Program-made: the position numbers and the translations under genes
Shown here: one piece after another, positions 1 through 13,431 of the stretch
Numbering within the stretch: position 1 is the first letter of the stretch
Layout of the letters: each line of letters begins with the position of its first letter
Source of the DNA: Stercorarius parasiticus
Lineage: Eukaryota > Chordata > Aves > Charadriiformes > Stercorariidae
Length of the DNA stretch: 64,000 nucleotides
Assembly: GCA_013396915.1 (NCBI GenBank)
Contig: VWZL01001288.1
Coordinates: 62,001 to 126,000 of the forward strand
Reading direction: 5' to 3'
Notes under the pieces: model-generated
The model's input: only the letters and a program-made list of their open reading frames with translations
Databases searched by the model: none
Told to the model about the DNA's origin: nothing

Positions 1-3000
1 GTTCTCAGATTAATTTCTGGTAAGAGAAGTATAAAATAGAAATTAAAATACCAGTTCTCATGCTTGGAAAATACAAAAAAAATAGTTACTTTTTTTAGTC
101 AACAGATCCCCAAGCATCTTATGAAGAAAATCAATCTTGTCTCAGTTTTACAGATGGAGACACTTAGTCACAGAAGAAATTAAATCCTCTCTTCTGAGTT
201 CCAGTTCATTTCACTGTTTTCCAGATCACATGTCTCTGCTTTCCTCATCACTAGCTAATATTTGACATCAAAATGCCATAAAAGATCTGACATCTTGTTA
301 CTCTGGTGGTTGTACTTTGTGTGGTTTTATGAGAGCAGCTATACTAATAGGACATTTGGCAGAGGTGACATGCCTCCTGATCTTTTGCCTCTCATCCATC
401 TGGGTGCTCCATGGACAAAGTGCAGACTGCCTGTCCTACCGGGCTTGGCAGCAGATTACATCCTACGTGTGCAAAGTACTATGTTCTCAAGAGGGCATCC
501 TCCTGATGTGGGCTGCATTTGGAGACCCAAGAGTTGTTTATTTTGGTCTTATAAGTAGCCTTGAGGGTGGTCCTCAAGGAGGAGACAGGAAGGAAACACC
601 CATTTCCTCAAGTTATTTGCCAATGGATGTCAGATAAACTTTAGGTATCTCCACATGCCACTTGAAGTGAGAAATATGTTCATATGTATAAACAGGAGAA
701 GGGAGATACTATGGTGGTGTTGGAAAGGTAAACGTATTCAGTACTACTGCACGCAAAGGGGAGACTGCCAGGCTAATATAGTTGTGTGTATGCTAGTAAA
801 CTGAGCAGAGGGTGGAAACGATGTATTGAGACGTCTGCTGATCCATGTTGTTTAGCTGATAGTAGGCTCCTTAGGCTTTTTTTGCCTATGACAACCAGGC
901 AGTGTCTGGACATAGTTCAGGGGACAGTGAAGAGTAGGGATTTTTCCCAACAGGAAGCATAGGCAAGGCCATCTTGATTTAAGGGGGGGAAGTACTGAGC
1001 CCCATGGAGAGCCACAAAGTGCCACTTTCCCCCACAATCAGGAAACAGGCCTTCATCTTTTTTGTTGGCTGCATATAATACTAGTCTGGCCAGCTAGCCA
1101 CCTTCTGTCTCTGTTCCTCTCCCTAATTCCCCATTTTCAGTGTTTTACCCAAAGGGAAACTGAAATAGCCTTTGTGCCTTAAAAGAGATAGCATCTGGAT
1201 AAGACATTGTTTGTACTTCTTTCCCTGCAACCGTAGGTGCTCATCACTCTTTTTAGCCAAGTGGAGGAGCTGAGCATAATTCCTGCTTCAGGAAGGTCAT
1301 GGTGCATCTCTGCTTCTTGGAAAAGGAGCAGCAATATATTTTAAAAATAAAATCCATCACCTGTGCTGACTATGAATGGAGATTAGATTCCTCTCACCTA
1401 TAGCATGGAGTGTCTACAAGGTGTATTTCTACATCTGAGGTAATCACGAACACTTCCCTCCAGTGTCAATGGCAGCCCCAGGACAGTCAATAGGATTTAT
1501 CAATTTAGGTTCACATGAGTAAAAGTAAGCATCTACTCCAGTACAGAGCGATTGTAACCTAGACTGAACATCCATTGCACAAAAAGGGGTGCCAAGGTGG
1601 CAAGCTCAGACAGGGACTACCCCCACATCCCAGCAGATCTCTGTCGGATGAATAATGTCCAGTGAGTTCTAAGTCTGCAAATCAAGTGCCTTACATTCAA
1701 TATTCTTTCTTTTGCAGAAATAACTATAAAAAGCTACCAAGTCAAATCATATTGATAGTTTGATTTCTTTATAAAGACAATTATGTGAAATGTTAAATAT
1801 TGTCAAAAAGGCTTTTTTTTTTACCATTTCCATTTTGACAAATGAAAACGTACTGTGCAAGTGATTATCCTCAGCATAAGCCCAGTATCTCTTTTCATGT
1901 CATTCATCTGACAAAAGATCTAGAATAACAACACTGAATTAATGAATTCCACTTTTTGGCCACAAAATATTTTCATAAGATAATTGGTGGAGGCAGCAGT
2001 CCTGAGAGATAAATGTGTATTGCGATTTGTTATTTTACTGTCTGAAGCTCAGAATTGCCAAATGGTAATCCCAGATGGAGGGTCTGAGTAAGGGTACCAA
2101 AGTCTAGGCACAGCTCAAATAAAAGAAGACCTGATTCCTTTGAGTACTGAGCTGTAGAAATTCCTGGTGATAGCATGAGATGCGTAGGGCCTCCTCTTTG
2201 TAATTGAAGCGTGTGTGATGTAGAAAGGCTTTTTGAAATTAATGATCTTCAATTATTAAGGGACGACTTCTCTTCTGCTTCTCTTCTACATAAGCCACAA
2301 GTGTGAAGATTTCAAAAGCTCACCTTCTTTGTGTCATATTTCTCCAGATGTTTGTTTTCATAGCATTTCAAGAAAATGCAAGTATGAAAGTACAAAATCT
2401 TACCAACGTTTGCCAAGGGTTATTTACTCAGTGTAGCAATAATATATTTTTCACAAACACAAAAATTTTTGCATCAGTATGTTACCTTTTTTTGGACCAG
2501 TACTAGTTAAAAATTGAGTGACACATGAGTTTTGTGTTTAACTGCTGGCACAGAGGAGGAAACATTAGCTACAGATTCCACGTGGGGAGGAGGATAATTC
2601 CTTGTGGTACAAGTAATTAGTAAAAGATCATCAAGATGACACTATATCATTAGGAGCACAGCATATTATTGATTGAAAACTAGCAGTACTTTTTATTCAG
2701 GAGACTTTTAAGTCTCCTTTACAGCCATATTAATTTGATGAAAATGTTTTTCTTGCTACTTCAACCAGCATCTTTTAAAAGCTACAGAGCTCAAGCTTTC
2801 TTTTATGGATTTCTTCCTTGTTAAAGAGAAGTAACCTCTATAATGGAATATGCAACTCAGAGGAATGACATCAGCACTTACACTCTGGATCCTGAAGTTC
2901 ACCCATCCTCATGTGTTGAGTTTTGTATTCTTGCTTCACTTTCTGATCTGATGCACCTCTTGTCTACTAATTTTTCTTGAATTTTGTTTTTACTTTCCAT

Positions 3001-3824
3001 ATGTACTGCTAAATAAAAACAGAACTAGAGACTTTGCTCATGCACATAGATCCAGTGACACATGCGGTCTGCATCCACACTACACAGCACTTTGTCCTCA
3101 GCTTCTTTTACCAGCTGGTGCCCCTGAGGTTTAATTTTCTTGGCAGGGGCTGGGGAGGAGTGGGCTTTTTTTCCTCTCCCTGCTTTGCAGTGTGTGAAAT
3201 AACATGGTGCTTTTGAGGATGATGTTTTAACATGACACAGACGTTTGTCATTGTATGCACTGCGGTGAAGCATACAGGAGTTAACGGAGAGTGCAAAGCC
3301 TGCTGGGGCAAGACTGGAGGAAGAGAGAAAGCCAAATGTGTGCAGCCTTGTCTATGCTGTCCATTGGAACATGTCCTGGAATCTGTTATTCACAGATTAA
3401 TGCATGGGATTGGCTCAAAAAGCGCAAGCTGGCGTGGGCCAAAACCGTGCTATGTAGTGCTCTATCAGCAGAGTACTGTGTCCAGGACTTCGTCTCATTC
3501 CCGTATACTATTTATAGTATAGGTGTAGCAATGGACTAGGATAGCTGGAATTCCCTCTTTTTATGTACTGTACCTCATGTTTAACTTCATCTGAGCCAGT
3601 GTAAATTAGATAGGGGAAAGAAAAACAAAAAAGAAAAAAACCACTGGTTTCAGACATCCTTTTATCAACTTCCCTGACATCTTCTTTTTAATTTCCAATA
3701 ATTAACTCATCTCTGGTAATGAATGTGTGAGATTCACCTCTGTAAGAGGTGATCACTTTTGTCTACGAATCACATTGTTTAGAATTGTGTAGAAAAAAGT
3801 ACAAACTGAACACTTCCCCTGGAC
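1..3824. other. Unique non-coding DNA, no gene seen
   Basis: AT-rich sequence without a supported gene. The open frames are short, overlap each other on both strands and lack exon borders or family motifs. The only low-complexity elements are a run of ten T near 1813-1822 and an A-rich stretch near 3618-3642. No interspersed repeat could be recognised. Confidence 0.6.
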
Positions 3825-4797
3825 ATCACAGAATCACAGATTGATTGAAGCTGGGAAGCATCCCTGCATATCACCTTGTTCAACCCCTCTGCCTAAGCAA
3901 GTGCAGATAGAGCAAGTTGCTTGGGCCTGTGCCCAGTCAGGTGTTGAGTATTTCCAAGGATGGAGACTCCATAGTCTCTCTTGATAACCTCTGACAGTGA
4001 TTGACCACATTCACAATAAAAAAATAGTCTTTTCTTATGTTTAAATGGCACTTCTTGTACTTCAGGTTTTGCCCATTGCGTCTTGTCCTGTCGCTGCTAA
4101 CCTCTGAGAAGAGCCTGGCAGCATCTTTGTCACCCCTTCCCTTCAGGTATTTATGAACTTTGCTGAGATCCCTCTGAGCCTTCCCTCCTCCAGGCTGAAC
4201 AGTCCCAGCTCTCTCAGCCTCTCCTAATCTGTCAGATGCCCCAGCGTCTTCATCATCTTAGTGGCCATTTTCTGTACTCTCTTCAGTAGTTCCATTTCTC
4301 TCTTGTGCTGGGGAGCCCAAAAACTGGACGCAGCACTCCAGGTGTGGCCTAACCAGTACTGGGTAGAGCAGAAGGATCAGCTCCCTTGACCTTCTGACAG
4401 TGCTTTTCCTAATTCAGCCCAGGAGGCTGTTGGTCTGCTTTTCCATGAAGGCACATTGCTGAGCCATGGTCGATGTATAGTCCAATGAGACCGAACGTCT
4501 TCCTCTGCAGAGCTGCTTTCCAGCTAGTCAGCCCACGGTCTCTACTGGTGCCTGGGATTATTCCTCCCCAGGGGCACGACTTTCTTTTTGCCTTTGTTGA
4601 ACTTCATGAGATTCCTGTCGGCCAGTTTCTCCAGCCTGTCTTCTGAATGGCAGAACAGCTGTCTGGTATACCAGTCATCTCTCCTCGTTTTGTAGTCTCT
4701 GCAAACTTGCTGCGGGTTTACTCTGTCCCATTGCCCAAGTCATTAATGTAGATGTTAAACAATATTAGGCCCAGTACTGACCTCTGGGATACACCAC
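3825..4797 (-). mobile_element. CR1 LINE, 3' portion, about 970 bp
   Basis: The minus strand carries the 3' end of an avian CR1 non-LTR retrotransposon. Read on the plus strand it opens with the reversed tail (ATCACAGAATCACAG), then a diverged version of the GGAAGGGACC block, the 'gagactccatagtctctcttga' type block, the run of CTGAACAGTCCCAGCTCTC with CAGCCTCTCCT, and finishes in the block resembling CATTAATGTAGATGTTAAAC, followed by CCCAGTACTGACC. This is the end of the reverse-transcriptase ORF2 plus the 3' UTR. It is 5'-truncated, as most CR1 copies are, and carries many substitutions and frame breaks, so it is dead. The exact 5' limit near 4797 is uncertain. Confidence 0.93.
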
Positions 4798-6530
4798 CGT
4801 GAAATGGAAGATGCTGCTGGTCATGGTGTGTTGGCTGTTTAAGCTATGAGAAGCACTGCTCCCTGCACGCCTGCTTTGTAATCATTCATTTCATTATAAC
4901 TCTTGCTGATACTTTTTAGGGTTTTAGTCATGTCTGGGTTGAATCACAGGCATTTATCCCTCTAATTGCTAGTCCAATTATCTTTCTATTTTTTTCTCAG
5001 AGAAATATTTAACAGTTTTTTCAGCAGCTGTATCTCCCACAGTGGAAGATGTGGCCTGAGTCAGGGCCACATTGAAGCCACGTGATGTGAATGTGATGCT
5101 AAACAGAATTAAAACAGCATGTCTGTTAATTGAGAAAAATATATCAATGCAAAAATTACTGGCAAGAGACAGGAACATTTTTAGGGGCATAGACATGACT
5201 TGAGGTATGATTTGCAGAACTTTACTCCAGACTCTGCTGTTGACTGTACTGCAAGTGAGGTCTAAGAAACCTCTTAAGGTCATCAGTGTCTCTGCAGTCC
5301 CCCAGAGCTCAGGTGCCTGACTGTCATTGTCAGTCTGTCATCATGGTCTATAGCAAATACAGACCCTGCAGTTCTCAACGGCAAGTACAGATCTACCTGT
5401 CTACAGACACCTAGACCCATTTGTCTGGAGGACAAGTAGGACTTGTTTTTGTCTTTTATGAAGACATTGGTTACAAAGTGCCTACACAGCAGCGGAAGAT
5501 ATAGATAGATGGAGTGGTGAGTGAGACTTCCGAGTCCCCTTGTTCCATCTCTAGAAAAAAGCAGCTATGATTTAATTGGGAAAGACTGTTCTTTCCAGGG
5601 AGGGCAGAAGGATAACTCATTTCTGGATCCCATCTGGTCAGAGACAGGAAATATAGCAAGTACAATTTTTAAAGAGGACTCCTGGAAAAGAGTTTTTTAA
5701 AATTAGATGTATATTGCTGCACTTTTTTTCTTTTGCATTTTCGTATGAAATTTGGTATGGATGAGGTTGTCTTTGGAAAGACTTATTCTGTAGTGCCAAA
5801 ACCTGTACAAAAGTGCATGTGACTACTCCAAGGCACACAACTCCTGTACAAGCCTGCAGAAACCTCAGGAACATTTCCAAGATAGTGGATCTTCATATGT
5901 GTCCCAAATATGCCTTAACTCTCTTGGAACAGTACCTGAATGTGTACTTTCCTCAATCTCCAGTTCTCAGAACGGACTCTGAGAACATGAGCCAGGGAGA
6001 TGTCATGCTACAATCCAAACAGAAGCGAATCTGGAACAAAACAGCTGTGCATCAAATGGGGATTTATTATTTCTCCAGCTGCAGATCAGAGACATTACAG
6101 ATGGGAAAGTCTTGTTAGATCATGTTATCGATCTCCTTGCCAAGGCTGGATTGTTCCCCACTGTTACAGTCTGTAATGCTTTGCCCAGGTGAGTGGTACC
6201 TTCCCACAGTCATTCTCTCACGCCCTCGTCAGAGCCACTTTCCCACATTTTGCTCCCCTTTCTGACTTAGCTGCCCTCAGACTGGGCATACATATTCCAT
6301 CAAGTACTCCTTCATCAGAAAAGACAGCTGTTTTAGCCATAACAAGGATGAACATCCCTGTTAATGTGACAGTAATGAACTTGCTCATACTTCCCTGAAA
6401 CATCTGTACAATTGGAGATATATTTTGGTGTTGAGCGAACTGTTGACTTTGATTTAGTTTGTGGATGGCCTTATAGGTCTGCCACTTTTTTTTGGCCTTC
6501 TTAATGATGCTATATTTCAGGATATGTGGT
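4798..6530. other. Unique non-coding DNA, no gene seen
   Basis: No recognisable repeat or coding exon. Short overlapping frames on both strands between about 5470 and 6400 have no family motifs and no consistent splice sites. Part of 4798-4980 could be further decayed CR1 sequence, but I could not align it by eye. Confidence 0.5.
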
Positions 6531-6628
6531 TCATGAAATCATAAAATCATAGAATGTTTAAGGTTGGAAGGGACCTCTAGAGGTTATCTGATCCAAATCC
6601 CCAGCTCCAGCAGGGTCAACTAGAGTTC
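6531..6628 (-). mobile_element. CR1 LINE 3' tail fragment
   Basis: The plus strand shows three reversed tail units (TCATGAAATCATAAAATCATAGAATG), then GGTTGGAAGGGACCTCTAGAG and the block GCAGGGTCAACTAGAG. This is the standard terminal 100 bp of an avian CR1 on the minus strand, severely 5'-truncated. It is all 3' UTR, so it encodes nothing. Confidence 0.93.
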
Positions 6629-8223
6629 TAAAAAATACTTAAAGACTCAGTTTCATAAGAAAAATTTCTTATAAGCTGGAAATGCCCTTGTTTATTTCCC
6701 TCCTTGTCCCAAAATCAAATGCATTTTTCAAACACCAGTGCAATAAGAAAATATTTCATGTAATTGTTGGCACTCCTCATGAATCAAGTAGAGTTATGTC
6801 AGTAGAAGTATGGCAGCGGATGACTATAAAATTCAGCATTCTTTTCAGTTTCTTCATTGAAAATCTTACTGGTACGAGAGTCTTCATCCCCTGGCAGCCA
6901 GGATACCAGGGCTGCCCCCAAGAATCAGGCAGGAGAAAAACATTTCAAGTCATTTGGCTCTTGGCATCTAGACCCTGAGAGTCAAAGTTCAGAAAGTCCT
7001 TAGGCTTCTGACTTCACAGCCAGAATTGCCTCTGACTAGGAACACAGCTGACTGAAATAATAAGAGAAAATCAAGCTGTTTTAGCTGATCATAGAGAGAC
7101 AATAAGCCGTTATGTGCAAAGTATATGCATCTGCAGTTGTTCACTGGGAATCTTTGTCTGCCTCATCTATCCATCCAGACCATGTCCACAGTCACCATGA
7201 ATTTACCATGTGAATAGCTTTGTGCATTTTGTAACTGTGTACTCAACTGCAAATGTCAAAATTTTCAAACCATCTCTACAGTATGGTTCAAATGAGTGTA
7301 GGACAGCAACCAGCTACTCTGAAGTGCTAAGTGAAAAAAATCTCCTCTAAATTTTATAGAAGCGACCAGAATCAGATGCTGCCTATGTGCCTGTGGCTTA
7401 GAAATGCTGAAAAACACAACTGAGCCATTAATCATGGACTGTCCTCCTTCTGCTCTGTCTTCCTTCTGTTCAATGGTAGATTCTGTTTTAATTGTTAAAA
7501 TGCCATACACTGGTGACATCTTCATCTCTAAGATCATAGAGACAGTACTAAACAGACCTTCTGGATCTTTCATTTTCTCCCTGTCCAAAATTCCAGGTCA
7601 TCAAGCATCATGACAGGGCTTAGTTGGTGACATTTATGACTCATGTCCTGGTATTGCTGACACGCTGCCATCTAATCAGATTGTGAGGTTATGATCTGAT
7701 TCTTTGTGATTTCTGTGTGAATGCTATTAAAAATATTTTTGCAGTGGAAAATTACCACGTAAGGAGGAACAAATGTTGATGATACAAACCAGTCTTTTTG
7801 TATGTTTTCTATTCCTGGATGCTTTTTTATACATTCATGGGTGTTGAGGCACTATCAGAAGCTGACCTGGCTCTTCTCTCCCCCTTGGTCACCACATCCC
7901 TCTCAGGGAAACTAGGGTGTGGTGAGGAAATCTGTCTATGATCCAGGCTCACCCCAACATTGGGGTGATGGCACGACATGCACAAGCTCAGCACCTTCAA
8001 AGTACTCTCGGGTCATGGAAGAACATCATGATGATGTTAACTAACCTCCTCCCTAATACATAGCAGAAATTCCCCTCTCTTCATTTTTCTGCACTATTCA
8101 ATGTGGTAAACCTTTACTTCTGTAATTTAATTATTTAGGCTTCCCTTTTTTGATACTATTATTGCTTTTATATTCTCTTTGTTACTTTCAACAATTTACA
8201 GGAAAGCAAGAGATTTTGGGGGG

Positions 8224-8285
8224 GGCAATCACTACAATTGCAAGTAACAGACAAGCTTTCAGATACAGAAGCCCTTCATCAGGGC
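8224..8285 (-). repeat. Possible old amniote interspersed repeat fragment
   Basis: On the minus strand this reads as a stretch ending GAAGGGCTTCTGTATCTGAA then AGCTTGTCT. That resembles, from memory, a motif (GAAGAGCTCTGTG then GAAAGCTTGTCT) common in ancient repeats of turtles and other amniotes. The match is short and the family was not confirmed. It directly follows a run of eight G on the plus strand. It may be a chance match. Confidence 0.3.
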
Positions 8286-11200
8286 TGAGGTGGAAGCTTT
8301 CATTAACTGAGCCACACAGTACCAGAAGGATAGGTCAATTCATAAACTTAATTTGGGAGATGCAAAAGCTATGGCTGGAACAATGATTTTACCAGCTGTT
8401 TGATCAGAGATAGCAGGTGGATATTATCTGGAAGGAGACAGAGCAGTGTAACTGGGGAATCTGATTTACTAATGTCACTTCTAATGAAGAATGAGTCTCT
8501 GTTTTGGATAATGGTGTTCCAGAGCTCCCTGAAACAGGCCCAGTTAATTCACTCTTAGGGTTGTTCTTCCTCCTATCCCAATCATCCTTTTCATCACATC
8601 AGGTATCCTTAGCAGCTTGGCAGTACGTCACTGCTATGTTCAAAAATACTTGTTAGAGGTTAAGGTGAATATATCAGATTTTGGTCAGGTGACAGATGTA
8701 GAACTGTAACAATTTACAAATACTGGATGTAACCTCGTTATGGGAATTTTTATGGTGGGGTTACGTAGGTTGAATGAATGGTGCTACTGAAAAAGAAAAA
8801 GAAAGCAAACAATACTTCAGGATAAGGCATCCTAGAGCAAACATACAAGGATCACTACAGGATAACTGGAGAGCCACTGGTAAGCAGACTATGGACTGAT
8901 TGTTTTGTACGTCTGTGCAATCAAAAGCAGTTCTGAGTTCCCTGACTGTCCATAGCACAGAAGTATTAGTCTACTCCTAGAGTTTCTTCGCTCCCTCTAA
9001 AACAAAAATTGGCTATCACCAGCTTATAGTTCACTCTGGGTCCTTGGTCCATGGGCACTACTGAGCTGGCATACAGGGTCTGTTCCCTATACATACAGAT
9101 GCCCAGCAGGCTTTCCATCCTCAAACCTTCCTACTTGATTTCATACCATGCCCCACGACATTCAGCACCTGCCTTTAGTTTCATAGCGCATTGTTCTGCT
9201 GGGTTGCAACAGAGACTTCACGTTGTTTTTGACACTGGACTGAAAGGTACAGACCGAGGTTGAGAGGAAGCATGGACTCACATGCTGTATGGATGAGCCA
9301 ATCCACTGTAAAGGAAGCTGTCTCTGAACAGCACGGGTACAACCACTGTCCTCATGTAGCATGGTATCCCTGAAGCAGATTCATTCACTGTGTATAGCTA
9401 CTAGCTAACAGCATAGTCCAAAAGCCTACAGGCTGAGAAAACACAGGGGCTTAGACCTGATAAGAAAGCAGCACAAGGCTGTTCAGGCAATCACATAAGG
9501 CCACACAGAGCTTCCTGTGGAGACCTGTTTTGTTCAACATTGCTGTCTACTACAGCTTTCAACACAACAGACATTTGTCCAGCTATTTTTTAACACTTCT
9601 TTTATGCTAGACCTTCCTTCTGCTGCTAAAATAAAGCAATGCTTTAATTTGGAGAACATCATATGTATACCTGAACTGGGGAACCTGGGAGAACTTTCTG
9701 ATTCCAGACCTGAGGGCACATTTGTGACACTGTTACTGAAACTGGGGCTAAACCTGAATATATACCATCATTTCATAAACCTGGATTTTCCAATAGAAGG
9801 AAACCCAGGTACATGTGCACAAGAACAGTGATGTGCTGTATCAGGTAAGCTAGTATGGGTGAGCAGGGGACCCAGGACTCTGAAAGACCACAGATCCTAC
9901 AGTCAAAATCCATCCCTACCCACAAAGGCAGGGAAAGAAGGGTCTCGGGGGCAAAACCCAGCTGAGAAAGTAAAGTAACCAGGGTCTGATCTAAAGACAG
10001 GTGAATCCTACAAGTCTGCCCCAGAAGCCACGAAGACATGATGTTCATTTGATTACAACGTACTTTCAGGCACACCATAACATGGTCAGCCAGACACATA
10101 GTAATGAGACTGAACTTCCCTGATCATCTAGTACGGTCTTCATATGCAGGGGTAGTTCCAACATATTGACAGAAAACTCTGGGATAATATTTTGACACAG
10201 TTTTTTTTGCCAGCTTAGATTTTTAATACTGCAGCAAAAGAGTCAGGTCAGGAACCGTGCCCCTGATCCATCCCTCATGGTAGTTATATCGTGAGATGCA
10301 TGTCCCCATTGCTAAAGTCACATCTCCTTCCCCAAGCTTCCTTCGGGAAAGATTTCTTTTCCCTCCAATCCAGACCATATTAAAAATGTTTAGATCTTTC
10401 CTATCATCATACTTTTTTGTTGGTAGTTAAGTTAGACTCAATGAACAAGTTGGTCTCAGCTGAAAATGGACCATATGTGGTGTTAGCTGAAATGGCAGTT
10501 TTGAGTGATTTGCATTCTCCCACACTTTCTGACTACTTTCAGAAGCCAGTGGAAGTGCAGCTGCTGGTGTGATCACCCTGTGCGTACTCTGCCTGCAGAT
10601 CCAGACAGCCTGGACCACAAGAAAGCCTTTGGCACAAGAACTGTTGATAATAAGGCTTTCTACTGTGCGTAAATCTACGCAAGAGTGAAGCTCTCTATAG
10701 TGAATTCAATCTCCTTTTCAGTAAGTAACAAAAACACTCGAGTTATCCAGGGGATATTTCATGTTTCTAAATTGGGAATTTGCTTTGTCTCGCTTGGCCT
10801 GAGTGAGTGTTCTTCACCCAAAAAAGGAAGAGACATTGTAATGAATGTTAAGTCTGATGCAGAGTGCACAGTATCCAGCTCTTTTCATTAAAGTCTTTTA
10901 AGGTGTCCAGTGTCAGAATTAATCTTTAGTATTTAGACTTCATTGCCAAAACATTTAGGCAGATTCAATTTTTAACCAGCTGTAAAAATGTAGAAATGTT
11001 TAAAGGAGTATTTATAATTTGAAACTGTATGAGTGAAGGTAGCCAGCAAATCCTATACACATAATTAATAATAATAAAAAAGCATTGTTTCTGTTGTTTC
11101 TGATAAGGAGTATTATCATCAGTGTAATAATAAATCCTTATGGTCTCAAAAACTGCTTAGAGGTCATTGATGCAACTATGTTATATACACATTACATGTG

Positions 11201-13210
11201 CAAAAATTATGACCATGTCTGGTTCATGCATTGTCCTATCTTGTTAGAGGAAAAGTATAAAAGATACTGCTTACTATCTTATTTAAAAGAAATGCTGAAC
11301 CATTCACAACATATGTGGTCTTCATATTGAGTAAAGAGAGTATATGCCTCATGCAAAGAGTATGCAAAAAAAAAAAAAATATGTGTTGCTCTGAACAGAG
11401 AGGTCAGGAAGTTTCTATGATGTTTTTTTAATTGGCAGCTGTGCCATAAGGAATATTAGTTTCTACAAAAATGTGGAAGAACAACTACAAGACTGTATAT
11501 AGAAACTTGAGTCAAAGCAGATATCATAATTGACCAGCTTAGGAAACATGCCATATTGGTACTTTTCACAATATTATTTATGAATATCAGCATTTTCCAA
11601 AGAGGGAAAATCTATTCATAGCAAAATTCTTAAACTGTCATAACGAACACAAGATTGCAATCAGTATAAAAGGAAGATTCTGATATTTGGCATTTGAGGA
11701 TATATTTTTTGAAGGAGTGTGGGAGATTTAGGCACTTAGCTCACTCTGACTTTCAAATGACAGTCACCCTCCAAGAGATGTCTGTGCCTTTAAGGATAAA
11801 TAAAGGGAAAAAGAAAAATACTGTAAGGGACTTAAATTTAGTTAAGATAAAAATATCACTATCAAATTTTCTTCAGGTAGAAGTCCTAAGCACTGCCATC
11901 TGCAGATAGGGAAAGCATGAGGCTCCTTCTGATGGGACTTTTTTTGCCGTATTTGAAAATTGGTCAGTTTAGGTGCTGCAAATACATCTGACTATTCACC
12001 AGAACTTCTCTCCCCTCCCTCAGCTCCTCCCATCTTTTGGTCTTCACCTCAATTGCCACAATGTCCCATTTTCTTCAGTGGAGCCTGAGCACCCAGATCT
12101 TCTTTGAGAGAAAATAAACCTAATTTTTTTCTTGAGCACTTTGACAATTCATCTCAAAACAGCTGCAATGACAGTCAATGGAGAGAGTATACTTCATTTG
12201 TCAGGGGTTCTTCACGTGAAGATGATTTTAGACACGGCACTAATTAATTGGATAATACCCAATACTCAGACTTCAACAAAATTTCAGACACCTGTAGTGT
12301 TTTAGTCATAGTAGTTTCTGCTACCATCAATCTTTAAAGAAAAACTGCTATAAAAGATGAAATTTAATTCACATATTGTGTAATTTTGATTTGCATATTA
12401 CAAGCTATTCAAGCTTTTAACCTTGGCAGTAATAACAGGAAGCTTTAAAATTATTTACAAGGATTTATTTGGACTAAAACTGGGTACAAAGATATCAGAC
12501 CTAATATGTTCATAGAACAAAGCTACAGGTTTCAGTTTCAGTATAAAGGTTCTCATTTTAAATTCTACTGCTACTGAGTGTTTTATTAATTTAAATAAAT
12601 GGTGATCATTTCTTATACTTTCACCTTCATCCAGATATTCTGGATAAATTATATGTGCTAAACCATACCTAGCTAGCACATGTAAAGTTTCTCTTGTGCA
12701 CTATGGAAATGCGTTAAAATTTGATACAACCTTGTAAAGGGGCTGATCCATCTACAGGACTGACCAGGGGAGGAGAAAAGAACTTTTGGTCAGAAAAAGT
12801 GAACAGCAAGAATTGACTTGAACATACTGCATCAGATAATTGGCTGCACTGAGATTTGTAATCTCCATTCTTTTGAAGTGCACCCTTTGTTGCAAATTGA
12901 ATTAATTTCCTGCATGACATTGAAGCCATTTCTCCAAGACACAGGACAAGCGTGATGAACAGGTGATCTGTCTATATTTTAGTATTAATAGTCTTCTCTT
13001 TAGCCTTTATTGTTCATTTAACTTTTATAGTTCTCATTTATAGTCACCCATCCTGTCTCTCCTGAGAAAGCACGTCTTTAAACTTCATAGGTCTCTCTGA
13101 GATTTTGCAATATATGAAGAGTGGTTGGTAATGGAAAAGGACCTGTATTTACTCTCATCCAATAAAATTCTTAACATGTTTATATAAAAAATAAGCTATT
13201 TTTCCTCTTA

Positions 13211-13231
13211 TATCATATCATATCATATCAC
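13211..13231. repeat. (TATCA)4 microsatellite
   Basis: Four consecutive TATCA units followed by a partial unit, in AT-rich DNA. Short pentanucleotide tract with no coding context. Confidence 0.85.
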
Positions 13232-13360
13232 ATTCTTTAAACAAGTTTTTTATGATGAAGAGATCAGTTCTTTTGAATTACATTTTTCCCTTTCATAAGC
13301 TATAAATACTTAGCCACAAAATTTAATGTTTCTTCACAAAATCACAAGATAAAGCTTAAG

Positions 13361-13431
13361 AATAACAATAACAATAACAATAACAACAACAATAATAATA
13401 ATAATAATAATTATTATTATTATTATTATTA
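13361..13431. repeat. Compound AATAAC / AAT / ATT microsatellite with perfect 40-bp palindrome
   Basis: The tract starts as AATAAC hexamers, passes through AAC triplets into pure AAT units, then switches at position 13410/13411 into ATT units. The last 40 bases (13391-13430) form a perfect inverted repeat with 20-bp arms and no loop, so each strand can fold on itself. On the minus strand the tract produces a chance frame with runs of asparagine, tyrosine and cysteine, which should not be read as a protein. Confidence 0.95.

Larger units (their letters stand above)
6629..13360. other. Unique non-coding DNA, no gene seen
   Basis: About 6.7 kb without a supported gene. It holds a G8 run (8218-8225), a possible old amniote repeat fragment (8224-8285), an A-rich run (about 11366-11379) and a (TATCA)4 tract (13211-13231). 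The open frames are short and lie on both strands with no recognisable domains. Confidence 0.6.

Noticed and set aside
7950..7967. Short perfect inverted repeat CACCCCAA-CA-TTGGGGTG, considered as a terminator or binding site
   Set aside because: An 8-bp dyad is expected occasionally in 64 kb and nothing around it suggests a function.
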